Of a stretch of 64,000 nucleotides of DNA, positions 43,758 through 52,419 are shown piece by piece (positions within the stretch are counted from its first letter, which is position 1; each line of letters opens with the position of its first letter). The notes under the pieces were generated by a model. It made no database searches, had not been told where the DNA came from, and saw nothing but the letters and a program-made list of their open reading frames with translations. A program made the position numbers and the translations under genes. The DNA comes from Streptomyces sp. NBC_00576 (GTDB taxonomy: Bacteria; Actinomycetota; Actinomycetes; Streptomycetales; Streptomycetaceae): NCBI RefSeq assembly GCF_036345175.1, contig NZ_CP107780.1:2728001-2792000 (forward strand), in the 5' to 3' direction.

Positions 43758-44426
43758 GTGTTCGACTTTCTTGAAGGTTACGACCTGCTGAGCGCCTTCT
43801 GGGTGACCGTCCAGCTCACCCTGCTCTCGGCCGTCGGTTCACTGGTGTGGGGAACCCTACTGGCCGCCATGCGCGTCGGCCCGGTGCCGTTGATGCGTGG
43901 TTTCGGCACCGCTTACGTGAACATCGTGCGGAACATCCCGCTGACCGTGATCATCCTGTTCACCTCACTGGGCTTGAGCCAGACACTCGGTGTCACCATG
44001 GGCGCGGCGGACAACTTCGACACCCAGAACTTCCGGCTCGCCGTGCTGGGCCTGATCCTCTACACCTCGGCCTTCGTGTGCGAGGCGCTGCGCTCCGGCA
44101 TCAACACGGTGCCGGTCGGCCAGGCGGAGGCGGCGCGTGCCATCGGCCTGAACTTCACCCAGGTGCTGACCCTGGTGGTGCTGCCGCAGGCGTTCCGTTC
44201 GGTGGTCGGCCCAATGGCGAACGTCCTGATCGCCCTCACCAAGAACACCACGGTGGCCGCGGCGATCGGCGTCGCCGAGGCCGCCCTGCTGATGAAGAAG
44301 ATGATCGAGAACGAGGCCCAGCTGATCCTGATCTCCGCGGTCTTCGCCTTCGGTTACGTGTGTCTGACGCTGCCGACCGGCCTGCTCATGGGCTGGGTGG
44401 GCAAGAAGGTGGCGGTGAAGCGATGA
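43758..44426 (+). CDS. gluC: Glutamate ABC transporter, permease
   Basis: 222 residues from GTG 43758 with GGGAG. Hydrophobic permease of the HisM/GlnP family with several helices; the EAA-type loop is seen in GQAEAARAIGLNFTQVLTLV. Its stop overlaps the gluD start (ATGA at 44423-44426), indicating translational coupling and equal production of both permease subunits. Confidence 0.93.
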   Translation: MFDFLEGYDLLSAFWVTVQLTLLSAVGSLVWGTLLAAMRVGPVPLMRGFGTAYVNIVRNIPLTVIILFTSLGLSQTLGVTMGAADNFDTQNFRLAVLGLILYTSAFVCEALRSGINTVPVGQAEAARAIGLNFTQVLTLVVLPQAFRSVVGPMANVLIALTKNTTVAAAIGVAEAALLMKKMIENEAQLILISAVFAFGYVCLTLPTGLLMGWVGKKVAVKR

Positions 44427-45340
44427 GCTCCGTTCTCTACGACGCCCAGGGCCCCCGTGCCAAGCGGCGCAACGTCCTCTTCACCGTCGTGTTCCTGGTC
44501 GCCCTCGCGGCAGTGCTGTGGTGGGTGTTCAACGCCCTCCAGGACAAGCAGCAGTTGGAGTGGGCGAAGTGGAAGCCCTTCCTCGGCGGCACCGAGGCCT
44601 GGTCCACATACCTCTGGCCCGGGCTGAAGAACACGCTGAAGGCCGCGGCGCTCGCCATGGTCATCGCGCTGCCGCTGGGCGCCGTGCTCGGCATCTCACG
44701 GCTCTCGGACCACGCCTGGGTCCGGGTGCCGGCCGCGATCGTCGTGGAGTTCTTCCGGGCCATCCCGGTGCTGGTCCTGATGATCTTCGGGCTCGCGCTC
44801 TACTCCGAGTACACGGACGTCAGCACCGACGACCGTCCGCTGTACGCGGTCGTCACGGGCCTGGTGCTGTACAACGCGGCGGTCCTCGCGGAGATCGTCC
44901 GGGCGGGCATCCTGTCGCTGCCCAAGGGCCAGTCCGAGGCCGCCATGGCGATCGGTCTGCGCAAGGGCCAGGTCATGCGGACGATCCTGCTGCCGCAGGC
45001 GGTCACCGCGATGCTGCCGGCGATCGTCAGCCAGATGGTCGTGATCGTGAAGGACACCGCCCTCGGCGGCGGCGTCCTCACCTTCCCCGACCTGATCGCC
45101 GCGGTGAGCCCGATGAGCTCGTACTACGGCGCGAACGTCATCGCCAGCTTCACGATCGTCGCTCTGATCTTCATCGCGATCAACTTCGCCCTTACGACCT
45201 TCGCGAGCTGGCTGGAGCAGCGCCTCAGGCGCGGCAAGAAGAGCACTGGCGCGGTACTGGATCCGAACGACGCGTCGATCGCGGGCGCGGCGGGAACCGG
45301 AGCGGGCGGCAGCACAGGCGGCCTGACAGGCGGCACCTGA
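44423..45340 (+). CDS. gluD: Glutamate ABC transporter, permease
   Basis: 305 residues. The N-terminal region has an extra helix (LFTVVFLVALAAVLWWVFNA) compared with gluC, then the permease core with EAA-loop GQSEAAMAIGLRKGQVMRTI. The C-terminal tail after about 270 is Gly/Ala/Thr-rich and hydrophilic. Forms the membrane channel with GluC. Last gene of the operon, followed by a strong terminator. Confidence 0.93.
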   Translation: MSSVLYDAQGPRAKRRNVLFTVVFLVALAAVLWWVFNALQDKQQLEWAKWKPFLGGTEAWSTYLWPGLKNTLKAAALAMVIALPLGAVLGISRLSDHAWVRVPAAIVVEFFRAIPVLVLMIFGLALYSEYTDVSTDDRPLYAVVTGLVLYNAAVLAEIVRAGILSLPKGQSEAAMAIGLRKGQVMRTILLPQAVTAMLPAIVSQMVVIVKDTALGGGVLTFPDLIAAVSPMSSYYGANVIASFTIVALIFIAINFALTTFASWLEQRLRRGKKSTGAVLDPNDASIAGAAGTGAGGSTGGLTGGT

Positions 45341-45366
45341 CGCCCAGTCAGTCACCGTGCACCACC

Positions 45367-45400
45367 CGGAGGGCAGTGGCATGATCGCCACTGCCCTCCG
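45367..45400 (+). terminator. gluABCD terminator
   Basis: A perfect 14-base stem starting CGGAGGGCAGTGGC (45367-45380), 6-base loop ATGATC, and the complementary arm at 45387-45400, 26 bases after the gluD stop. Confidence 0.85.
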
Positions 45401-45517
45401 TCACTTGACGCAAGCACCAGCAATCTGTTGCATACGTTCTGTGATCGTGCACCCGGCTCCAACTTCCTGTTCACTTACGTCGATGAAGACGTCGCTCTGG
45501 GCAGGGGGCGCCGCGCC

Positions 45518-47233
45518 ATGGACCCGGTGATCATCGTCGGAGCGGGGCCGGTCGGGCTCACGCTGGCGCTTGCGCTGGCGCGCCAGGAGGTCCCCTCGGT
45601 CGTCCTCGACGAGGGACCGGGCAAGGACGACCAGCGCCCCGCGCGCACGGTCGTGCTGCGCGAGGACACCGCCGCGCTCCTGGAGCAGCTGACCGGTGTG
45701 CCGATCTCCGACGCCGGTTTCCACTGGGCCGGATGGCGGTCGATGCGGCGCAAGCAGGTGATGCGTCAGATCTCTTTCGGGACCGAGGAATCGGACCGGC
45801 CGGCCGATGCTCCCGTGGGGCTCGAGTCGCAGCCCGCCACTGACTCCGACATCCCCCTGCACATCGCCCAGCACGTACTGACCGGCGCCCTGCGAACCGC
45901 CATCGCGCGCGAGCGGCTCGTCAAGGTCGCCGTCAACAGCCGCCTCGACTCCGTCGAGCAGGAACCCTCCGGCGTCACGGCACACACCCGCGGCCCGGGC
46001 GGCACCTGGTGGCGCGGCAGTTACCTCGTCGGCTGCGACGGCCCGCGCTCCACGGTGCGCAAACTCCAGGACATCCGCTTCCCCGGACGTACGGCCGTGG
46101 AACGACACGCCGTGGCCGCACTCCGTACGGAACTTCCGTGGCCCGGTGAGGCGTTGTTGCACCGGATGCCGCCGTGGCGGACATCCGGGCCCTCGGGCGG
46201 GGAGATCACCGCCCGCCCCCTCCCCGACGGTGTATGGCGCCTGGACTGGCTGATGCCGCCCGGCAAGGACCTGGTCACGCCCGAGCTCCTCGTGACCCGC
46301 GTCCGGGAGACTCTCGCGGGCTGGAGCGGTGGCCCCACACCGCCGTACGACCTCCTCGACACGGGCGTCCACATCGTCCACCACCGGCTCGCCCGACGCT
46401 GGCGGGCCGGCCGGGTGTTCCTCGCCGGGGACGCCGCGCACCTGCTGGGGGCGCTCGGCACACAAGGGCTGGACGAGGGACTGCGGGACGCCGACAACCT
46501 CGCCTGGAAACTGGCCCTGGCCTGGCACCACGGTCCGCACGAGGCGCTGCTGGACAGCTACCAGACCGAACGGCGCGCCGCCGTCTCCGCCCGACTGCGC
46601 GCCGCCGACCAGGCGCTGCCGCTGCTGCGCGGCGGCGCAGGGCTGCGGTCGTACGTCCCCGGGTCGGCCCGCGGACACGACGCGCTGCTCACTGACGGTC
46701 ACCTGGGACGCGGAATCCTGGGCGCGCCGGGGGCGTACGCCCATTCGCCGCTGGCGCCTCAGCACATCGAGGTGGAGATCTCGGTGGACACCCCGCCCGG
46801 CTCACAGGTGACGGACGTACGTGTCACCGCGGAGGACGGTTCCTTCGTGCGGCTGCGGGAGCGGCTGGGCCGGGGTGCGCTGCTGGTGGTGCTGATCGCG
46901 CCGGGTACGGGGGTGTGGGAGCGCAAGCACTGGGTGAGCGCCGGGATCATGCCCCGGCTGGCGGCCGCGGTGGCCGCGCTGCCGCGTCACGCCGAGCTGC
47001 TGGTCACCGAGAGCTATCCGGGCGCGGCCGCCCACACCGTGTTGCTGATCCGCCCGGACGGGCACCTGGTCACGGCGCTGAGTGGGGTACGCCCGGCCGA
47101 CCTGTACGCGGCGGCCGAGGCAACGCTGGGCGGGCCCGCGCAGAACAGGACGAACGACAGGACCGACGAGACAAGCGAGGCCGGCAAGGCGAACGCGACG
47201 GCGAACACGGAAGCAGCGGCGGGCACGCGCTGA
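45518..47233 (+). CDS. FAD-dependent aromatic monooxygenase (PheA/TetX-like)
   Basis: 571 residues from ATG 45518. FAD-binding GxGxxG is in DPVIIVGAGPVGLTLALALA, the DG motif in YLVGCDGPRSTVRKLQD, and the GD motif in FLAGDAAHLLGALGTQGLDE followed by RDADNLAWKLALAWH. The C-terminal thioredoxin-like domain typical of PHBH-type hydroxylases follows (about 430-545), then a Asn/Thr/Glu-rich tail. It would hydroxylate a phenolic or polyketide-like substrate with NAD(P)H. No biosynthetic cluster surrounds it. Monocistronic. Confidence 0.85.
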   Translation: MDPVIIVGAGPVGLTLALALARQEVPSVVLDEGPGKDDQRPARTVVLREDTAALLEQLTGVPISDAGFHWAGWRSMRRKQVMRQISFGTEESDRPADAPVGLESQPATDSDIPLHIAQHVLTGALRTAIARERLVKVAVNSRLDSVEQEPSGVTAHTRGPGGTWWRGSYLVGCDGPRSTVRKLQDIRFPGRTAVERHAVAALRTELPWPGEALLHRMPPWRTSGPSGGEITARPLPDGVWRLDWLMPPGKDLVTPELLVTRVRETLAGWSGGPTPPYDLLDTGVHIVHHRLARRWRAGRVFLAGDAAHLLGALGTQGLDEGLRDADNLAWKLALAWHHGPHEALLDSYQTERRAAVSARLRAADQALPLLRGGAGLRSYVPGSARGHDALLTDGHLGRGILGAPGAYAHSPLAPQHIEVEISVDTPPGSQVTDVRVTAEDGSFVRLRERLGRGALLVVLIAPGTGVWERKHWVSAGIMPRLAAAVAALPRHAELLVTESYPGAAAHTVLLIRPDGHLVTALSGVRPADLYAAAEATLGGPAQNRTNDRTDETSEAGKANATANTEAAAGTR

Positions 47234-47357
47234 CATCTGCCCTCGGTCCCCGCACCCCTACGCCCCTCTCGTCATCGCGCGTCCACATGGTGAGGCGAAG
47301 TTGACCGCTCCACACCGTCATGCTGTACTCCGGAACGTGACCAAAGTCGACACCGAT

Positions 47358-47429
47358 GTGCGCCTGTGGCGGAGGGTCCATATGGACCTCGTCCGCTATG
47401 CGGGCTGCGTGTGTCGTTCGTCCTGCTGA
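47358..47429 (+). CDS. Cys-rich regulatory leader peptide upstream of cysteine dioxygenase
   Basis: A 23-codon frame from GTG 47358. It reads MRLWRRVHMDLVRYAG and then CVCRSSC before the stop, with three cysteines in the last seven residues. The RR-x-H-x-DL-x-R core followed by C-terminal cysteines is the pattern of the short actinobacterial leader peptides found before sulfur-metabolism genes. The stop lies 81 bases before the cysteine dioxygenase start. Ribosome stalling at the Cys codons when Cys-tRNA is scarce is the probable means of control. Identification is by pattern; it is not shown here. Confidence 0.8.
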   Translation: MRLWRRVHMDLVRYAGCVCRSSC

Positions 47430-47510
47430 ATTCGCATCCCTATTTCCCGCGCGCGCCGCTCTTCCGGCGTTGTCGTGCGCTCCCCGCGAAACGTCACCAG
47501 GACGGTACCC

Positions 47511-48056
47511 GTGTCCGTGTCATCCTCCGTATCCGCAGCCTCTCAGGTCTTGGATGCCCCCAAGACCCCGACGCAGGCGGAGCTTCTCGACTTCGTACGA
47601 CGTACGGCCGCCGACGCCGAGCTGATCGCCTCGCTGCCGCTCGACCCCGAGGGCCGCACCTGGGTGCGCCTTGAGGGCCCCGGCGGCAGCGAGGCCTGGC
47701 TGATCGGCTGGCCGCCCGGCACCGGTACCGGTTGGCACGACCACGCCGACTCGGTCGGTGCCTTCCTCACGGCGGCCGGCGAGCTCAAGGAGAACTCGCT
47801 CGCCGCCCGGCTGCCCACCGACGGCTGGAAGACCCTCGAACTCACCGAGGACGTCGACCGGGAGCGGCGCCTGGCGGCCGGCCAGGGCCGGGGCTTCGGG
47901 CGCCACCATGTGCACGAGGTGCTCAACGAGTCCCGCGACCAGCACGCGATCTCGGTCCACGCCTACTATCCGCCCCTGCCCCAGATCCGCCGCTACAGCC
48001 GGACGGGACAGGTGCTGCGCCTGGAGCACGTCGAGCGCCCGCAGGACTGGCAGTGA
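47511..48056 (+). CDS. Cysteine dioxygenase family protein
   Basis: 181 residues from GTG 47511, with AGGACGG upstream. Cupin enzyme that oxidises cysteine to cysteine sulfinate with Fe(II) and O2. Iron ligands H76 and H78 are in GTGWHDHADSVGAF, and the third is in the GRHHVHEVLN segment (about 131-140). It starts the breakdown of excess cysteine; the leader peptide upstream fits control by cysteine supply. The end of the gene touches the IS200/IS605-like right end: the TGA at 48054-48056 overlaps the start of the IS hairpin. Confidence 0.88.
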   Translation: MSVSSSVSAASQVLDAPKTPTQAELLDFVRRTAADAELIASLPLDPEGRTWVRLEGPGGSEAWLIGWPPGTGTGWHDHADSVGAFLTAAGELKENSLAARLPTDGWKTLELTEDVDRERRLAAGQGRGFGRHHVHEVLNESRDQHAISVHAYYPPLPQIRRYSRTGQVLRLEHVERPQDWQ

Positions 48057-48085
48057 ATCCTCCCCGTCCTACAGGCGGGGGATTC
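48055..48085. repeat. IS200/IS605-like right-end hairpin
   Basis: GAATCCTCCCCG, loop, CGGGGGATTC: an imperfect palindrome of the kind found at the right end after tnpB, where the element end and the 3' part of the guide (omega) RNA lie. Its first bases overlap the cysteine dioxygenase stop. Confidence 0.6.
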
Positions 48086-48699
48086 CTGGCTCACGTTGGC
48101 TGTGGACCGGCGGCCCAGCGGCCCTTACACGATCAGCACCAGCCGGGTTGAGACCAGCCCGGACCAGCATCACACGGGCGGAGTTCTTGTCCCTAGGGGG
48201 CTCAGCTCCGCACGCGGTGCAGGCGTAGGTTCGTTCTGAGAGAGGCAGTGCGTGCTTGGTTCTCGCTCCGCACTGTGCGCAGTCCATGGTGGTATGCGCG
48301 GGGTGTACCAGGAACACGGCACGGCCATGCTTGCGGCCCATCTCGATCAGGGCCTTCTTGGTGGCTCTGATAGCGGCGTCAGCCGCCTTGCGGGCCATGG
48401 TGGAACGGCTGAGAAACTTCGGACGGAAGTCCTCGACGGCCAGGGCGTCATGGTCGCGGACCACGGCCTTGGCCCACTTGCGCCCGGTGTCCTGGCGTTG
48501 CCGGGCTACCTTCATGTACGTCTTGGCCCGCAACTCATTCGCTTCGCGGTAGCCCTGCGATCCGGCCTGTCCCGTCTCTGGCTTGCGCCGGGCCATCATC
48601 CGGTCATACCGGGTTAGCTTCGCCTGCGCCTTCCTGCCGTGCTCGGCGTGGGACAGATCATGGGCGTCGGAGGTAGTGGTAGCGGTCTCCTTATGGTGG
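48069..48699 (-). pseudogene. TnpB (IS200/IS605-type RNA-guided nuclease) C-terminal fragment
   Basis: Read from about 48695 down, it starts abruptly at KETATTTSDAHDLSHAEHG and continues KAQAKLTRYDRMMARRKPET. The second RuvC acid is in HDALAVEDFRPKFLSRS, the zinc finger is CAQCGARTKHALPLSERTYA with CTACGAE, and the third RuvC acid is in RDKNSARVMLVRAGLN. The N-terminal half with the first catalytic Asp (the usual GVD..VK.TAT) is missing, so nuclease activity is not expected. Orientation is toward the cysteine dioxygenase gene. Confidence 0.85.
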
Positions 48700-48703
48700 C
48701 CAC

Positions 48704-48898
48704 ATGGTCAACTTCAACGTCCGATTTCCCGAAGACCTTCACGCTCGCGTACGTACTCAGGCGACTGCGGACCGGCGGTCCATCAACTCCGAGATCCTGC
48801 ACCTGATCGAGGTCGGCCTCGCAGCTGTCTCGGCAGACGCCGGATCGTTGGGTGATCCGGCTGCCCCTGCCTCGCTACGCGGGAAGCTGGATTCCTGA
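48704..48898 (+). CDS. Arc-family ribbon-helix-helix DNA-binding protein
   Basis: 64 residues. VNFNVRFPEDLHARVRTQAT and DRRSINSEILHLIEVGLAA form a ribbon-helix-helix like Arc and plasmid/antitoxin repressors. It begins right at the broken edge of the TnpB fragment. No partner toxin follows; downstream is transposase debris. It could be a leftover antitoxin or an element-borne regulator. Confidence 0.75.
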   Translation: MVNFNVRFPEDLHARVRTQATADRRSINSEILHLIEVGLAAVSADAGSLGDPAAPASLRGKLDS

Positions 48899-49003
48899 AG
48901 GCCAGGCACATGGTGGCCGCGTCTGGAGCAGTGACAACAGGCCAGGTCTTCAATCGGTTGTGGTGGCAAAAGGACGGTCTCCCGAGCCGGGGCGGTGCTG
49001 CCG

Positions 49004-49803
49004 GTCAAGACGGTCCGCAAGGTGGGACTGGACACCGCGATTTCGGCGGCGCTTGCGCCGCGGCGCAAGCCGCGGGCTGTGCACGATCCGGGCAAGGGTC
49101 CTGCTGGATGTCGCGCTCGGAGTCTCGCTGGGCGGGGACTGCCTGGCCGATGTCGCCATGCTGCGGGCCGAGCCCGACGTTTTCGGCCCGCGAGCGTCCG
49201 ATCCGACGGTCTCCCGTCTCGTCGGCGTCCTTGCCGCAGCCGGGCCGAAGGCGCTGACCACGATCTGCACGGCCTGAGCCAAAGTGCGCACGCGAGTCTG
49301 GGAGTTGGCCGCTGAAGACAGCCCGTCCGCCGACGGCAGCGTGATCGTGGACATCGACGGCGAGCCGGTGCTTGCACACGCCGAGAAGCAGAACGCCACC
49401 GCGAACCCGAAGAGGGCGTAGACACCGGCCTACGACACTGGCGGGACCGAACGGCCCGGCCCCTGGGTCGCCGAGATCACCGACATGGCCGACCTCCCCT
49501 CCTGCTCCAAGGGGATGTAGCTGATAGTCCGCAGGGAACGCCCGCACCCCAGCACCCAAATGCGTTTCACCGACCTCGCCGGCCACCGGCTCACCTGCTT
49601 CGCCACTAACGCCCAAGGCGGCGGGCCCGCTGCGAGGGCCGCATCCGAAACGCCAGCGACACCGGCCTGCGCAACCCATCCCTGCACGACACCGCCCAGA
49701 ACCAGATCTGGCTGGAGATCGTCTCCCTCGCGCTCGACCTCCTCGCCTGGATGCCGATACTCGCCCTGGCCGACGAGATCCGCCGCTGGGAACCCAAACG
49801 GCC
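49004..49803 (+). pseudogene. IS1380-family transposase remnant
   Basis: Pieces of one transposase in shifting frames: VKTVRKVGLDTAISAALAPR, then LLDVALGVSLGGDCLADVAM, ELAAEDSPSADGSVIVDIDG with a likely first DDE acid, a large deletion with stops, MRFTDLAGHRLTCFATNA, and DTAQNQIWLEIVSLALDLLA with ADEIRRWEPKR. Order matches IS1380-family transposases. At least three frameshifts and an internal deletion make it dead. Confidence 0.8.
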
Positions 49804-50112
49804 ACCCTCCGGCTGACCAGCCACTTCAACCATCCCAACCACCTGCACGACCGCCACGGGAAGTGGAACCCGGCACCCACCCGACGCTGAGCCGGTCCCT
49901 CAACCTGCCGCGACCTCAAAATAGCCGCACCGCACAAGCGCAGAGTCCGTGCCAGCGACCCAACGAAACTCATGAACGATCGAGGTTAATCGGAATTACA
50001 AGTTCCACTACGATCGGCAAGCTCAAATCTAGCTCAACATCATTGCTTCGCCATGCCAATAATGAAAACATTCCAGATGTAAAAGAAACCCCCCCGCAGG
50101 AATGGAAGAAAC
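49804..50112. other. AT-richer stretch upstream of the small secreted protein
   Basis: The first part is end-debris of the IS1380 remnant. From about 49980 the base composition becomes clearly AT-richer than the surrounding genome (for example GAAAACATTCCAGATGTAAA near 50062), consistent with imported DNA. It must hold the promoter of the gene at 50113. Confidence 0.5.
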
Positions 50113-50457
50113 TTGAAGAAAGTACTCTCCAAAACCGGTGTAGTTGCGCTGACTATCGCTCTCTCAATTCCCGCCTTCGGTGGGAGCGCGCAGGCATTCG
50201 ACGGTCCAGCGGCGAAGAACTCATGGGGATGCGACAACAGCTCGAAAAGGGTGAACTTCTCCTACACCCCCGGAACCGTCACCACGACCGTCTACTACAA
50301 CAACCACTGCTCGTACACGGTGAGAGCTGCGGCCCGGATCGAGAACAAAGACGGCGCCATTTCGCATGACTGCTTCTCGATACCTGCCGGGAATAGTAGC
50401 CACATCAAGTTCCAGCAAGGGGCTCTCGGTACCTTCGTTGGCATCTACAAGTGCTGA
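50113..50457 (+). CDS. Small secreted protein with four cysteines
   Basis: 114 residues from a TTG at 50113 with GGAAG nearby. Signal peptide: KKVLSKTGVVALTIALSIPA, cleavage probably after SAQA. The mature ~84 residues have exactly four cysteines: NSWGCDNSS, YYNNHCSYTV, AISHDCFSIPAGNS and the final GIYKC. They are rich in Thr, Val, Asn and Ser, suggesting a disulfide-bonded beta-sandwich. The gene is in AT-richer DNA between IS remnants and has its own strong terminator. Cysteine placement is reminiscent of tendamistat-type amylase inhibitors, but similarity is weak. Function unknown. Confidence 0.7.
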   Translation: MKKVLSKTGVVALTIALSIPAFGGSAQAFDGPAAKNSWGCDNSSKRVNFSYTPGTVTTTVYYNNHCSYTVRAAARIENKDGAISHDCFSIPAGNSSHIKFQQGALGTFVGIYKC

Positions 50458-50501
50458 CTCTGCACTCATAGATAGAGTGCTATAGCGAGTTCTCACGCAC
50501 C

Positions 50502-50555
50502 ATGCATTGTGGTGCTGCTGCCCGACGCCTGTCGGGCAGCAGCACCACAATGCAT
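50502..50555 (+). terminator. strong terminator after the secreted protein
   Basis: A perfect 25-base stem (50502-50526 with 50531-50555) with a GCCT loop, followed by AAATTTAG. It starts 44 bases past the stop. Confidence 0.9.
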
Positions 50556-50652
50556 AAATTTAGATATACGGAAAAAGATTTCGCCCGCCCGTCACCCCCT
50601 TATCCTCGATCTCTCGTCACAGCCCGTCGTTCCGGCGGACGTTTCAGCTGCT

Positions 50653-52419
50653 CTAAGGGCTCGTAAAGAATCAACACGTTGCTTCCTGGTCTGCCTGTCG
50701 TTGGTGTGGTATGTCCATACCGAACGAGGTTCGTGACCAACTTGCCCTGAAACTCGGGGTGTTGTTGCCTCATCTGAATGAGCGGCAGCAGCGGCTGGCG
50801 CTGGCCGCCGAGGCCCGGCTGCTGGGCCACGGCGGGGTCCGGGCCGTCGCCCAATCCGCAGGGGTGAGCGAGACAACGGTGCGCAAGGGGGTCTTCGAGC
50901 TGGAGGGCGGTGAGGACCCATTGCCCGATGGCCGGGTGCGCCGGGCCGGCGGCGGTCGCAAGAGCGCCGAGGAGCTTGACCCGCTGCTCGTTCCAGCGTT
51001 GCTGGCGCTGGTCGAGCCGAATGAGCGGGGCGATCCGATGTCGCCGCTGCGGTGGACGACCAGGTCGCTGCGGTCTCTGGCCGGGAGCTGACAAGGCAGG
51101 GCCATGCCGCCTCGGCGCCGACCGTGGGCAGGCTGCTGCGGGAGAACGGTTTCAGTCTGCAGGCCAATGCCAAGACCCTTGAAGGCGCTCAACACCCCGA
51201 CCGGGACGCGCAGTTCCGGTACATCAACGGCCAGGTCAAGGACCATCAGGCGGACGGCGAGCCGGTGGTCAGTGTGGACACGAAAAAGAAGGAAGTCGTC
51301 GGGGAGTTCAAGAACGCGGGACGTCAATGGCGGCCGGCCGGTGAGCCCGTGCGGGTTGACGTCCATGACTTCCCCGGTGATGCACTGGGCAAGGCCCTGC
51401 CCTACGGCATCTACGACCTGGCGGCGAACACCGGCTGGGTGAACGTCGGTACGGATCACGACACCGCAGCCTTCGCGGTCGAATCGATCAACCGTTGGTG
51501 GAACGGGCAAGGACGCCTCGATTATCCGCAGGCCAGACGTCTGCTGATCACTGCCGATGCCGGCGGCTCCAACGGCTATCGCACCCGGGCCTTCAAGACC
51601 GAGCTGGCTGCGTTCGCCGCCCGGACCGGCCTGGCCGTCACGGTCTGCCACATGCCGCCGGGCACATCGAAGTGGAACAAGGTGGAGCATCGGCTGTTCT
51701 CCGCGATCACCATGAACTGGCGCGGCAGACCGCTGAACAGCCACGAGGTCGTTGTGCAGTCCATCGCCGCGACCACCACCCGCACCGGTCTCACCGTCCA
51801 CGCGGAACTCGACACCGGCGCCTATCCCATCGGTGTGAAGGTCAGCGATGCGGAGCTGAACGCAGTGCCGGTCACCGGACATGCCTTTCAGGGCAGCTGG
51901 AACTACACCGTGCACCCGCACCCCGCCAGCCCGGCAGGCCCCACCGGACCAACGCCCGGGCCGACGGCGGTCTTCGACCGCGGAGCTCTGTCACATCCCG
52001 CGCTGACCGGTATGACCTGCACCGCACTGACCGAGCTGACTGAGACCCTGACCGTCGACTGGCAGACGCTGCAGAAACAGGACCCCGCCGCCCGACGCGA
52101 CGGCGGCGAGCGACGCCGGGCCCCGGGCGGCGGCCGCAAAGCCAAACTCGACCTGGCCGACCGGGTCCTGGCCACCGTGCTGCAACAAAACCTCGCCCTG
52201 CCGCCTACCGTGCTGGCCCACCTCTTCGCCGTCAGCAAGGACACCATCCGCCACACCACCAGCGAGATCCGGCGACTGATGGACCAGCACGCACACACAC
52301 CCCGGCCCCCAACAGCACACCTCAACACCGTGGCCGGACTCCTCGTCCACGCCGCCGCACACGGCGTGACCCTCACGACAGAGACCGCAGCAACGTGTTG
52401 ATTCTTTACGAGCCCTTAG
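50653..52419 (+). mobile_element. ISAzo13-family insertion sequence, full length
   Basis: About 1,767 bases bounded by perfect 30-base inverted repeats: left at 50653-50682 (begins CTAAGGGCTCGTAAAGAATC) and right at 52390-52419 (ends GATTCTTTACGAGCCCTTAG). It contains one transposase gene in two frames. The ends are intact, so it is structurally recent. No unambiguous direct target repeat could be assigned, because the flanking bases are palindromic with the ends. Confidence 0.8.
50711..52401 (+). pseudogene. ISAzo13-family transposase, frameshifted
   Basis: The first frame (50711-51091) encodes QLALKLGVLLPHLNERQQRL to SPLRWTTRSLRSLAGS and stops. The second (from about 51080 to 52401) resumes with RELTRQGHAASAPTVGRLLR, VVSVDTKKKEVVGEFKNAGR, LLITADAGGSNGYRTRAFKT and TSKWNKVEHRLFSAI, the DDE parts. 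Joining needs a -1 shift at GCC|GGG near 51079, restoring ...LARELTRQG. No A-rich slippery heptamer is visible, so a mutation is more likely than programmed frameshifting, though the latter is not excluded. Confidence 0.75.
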
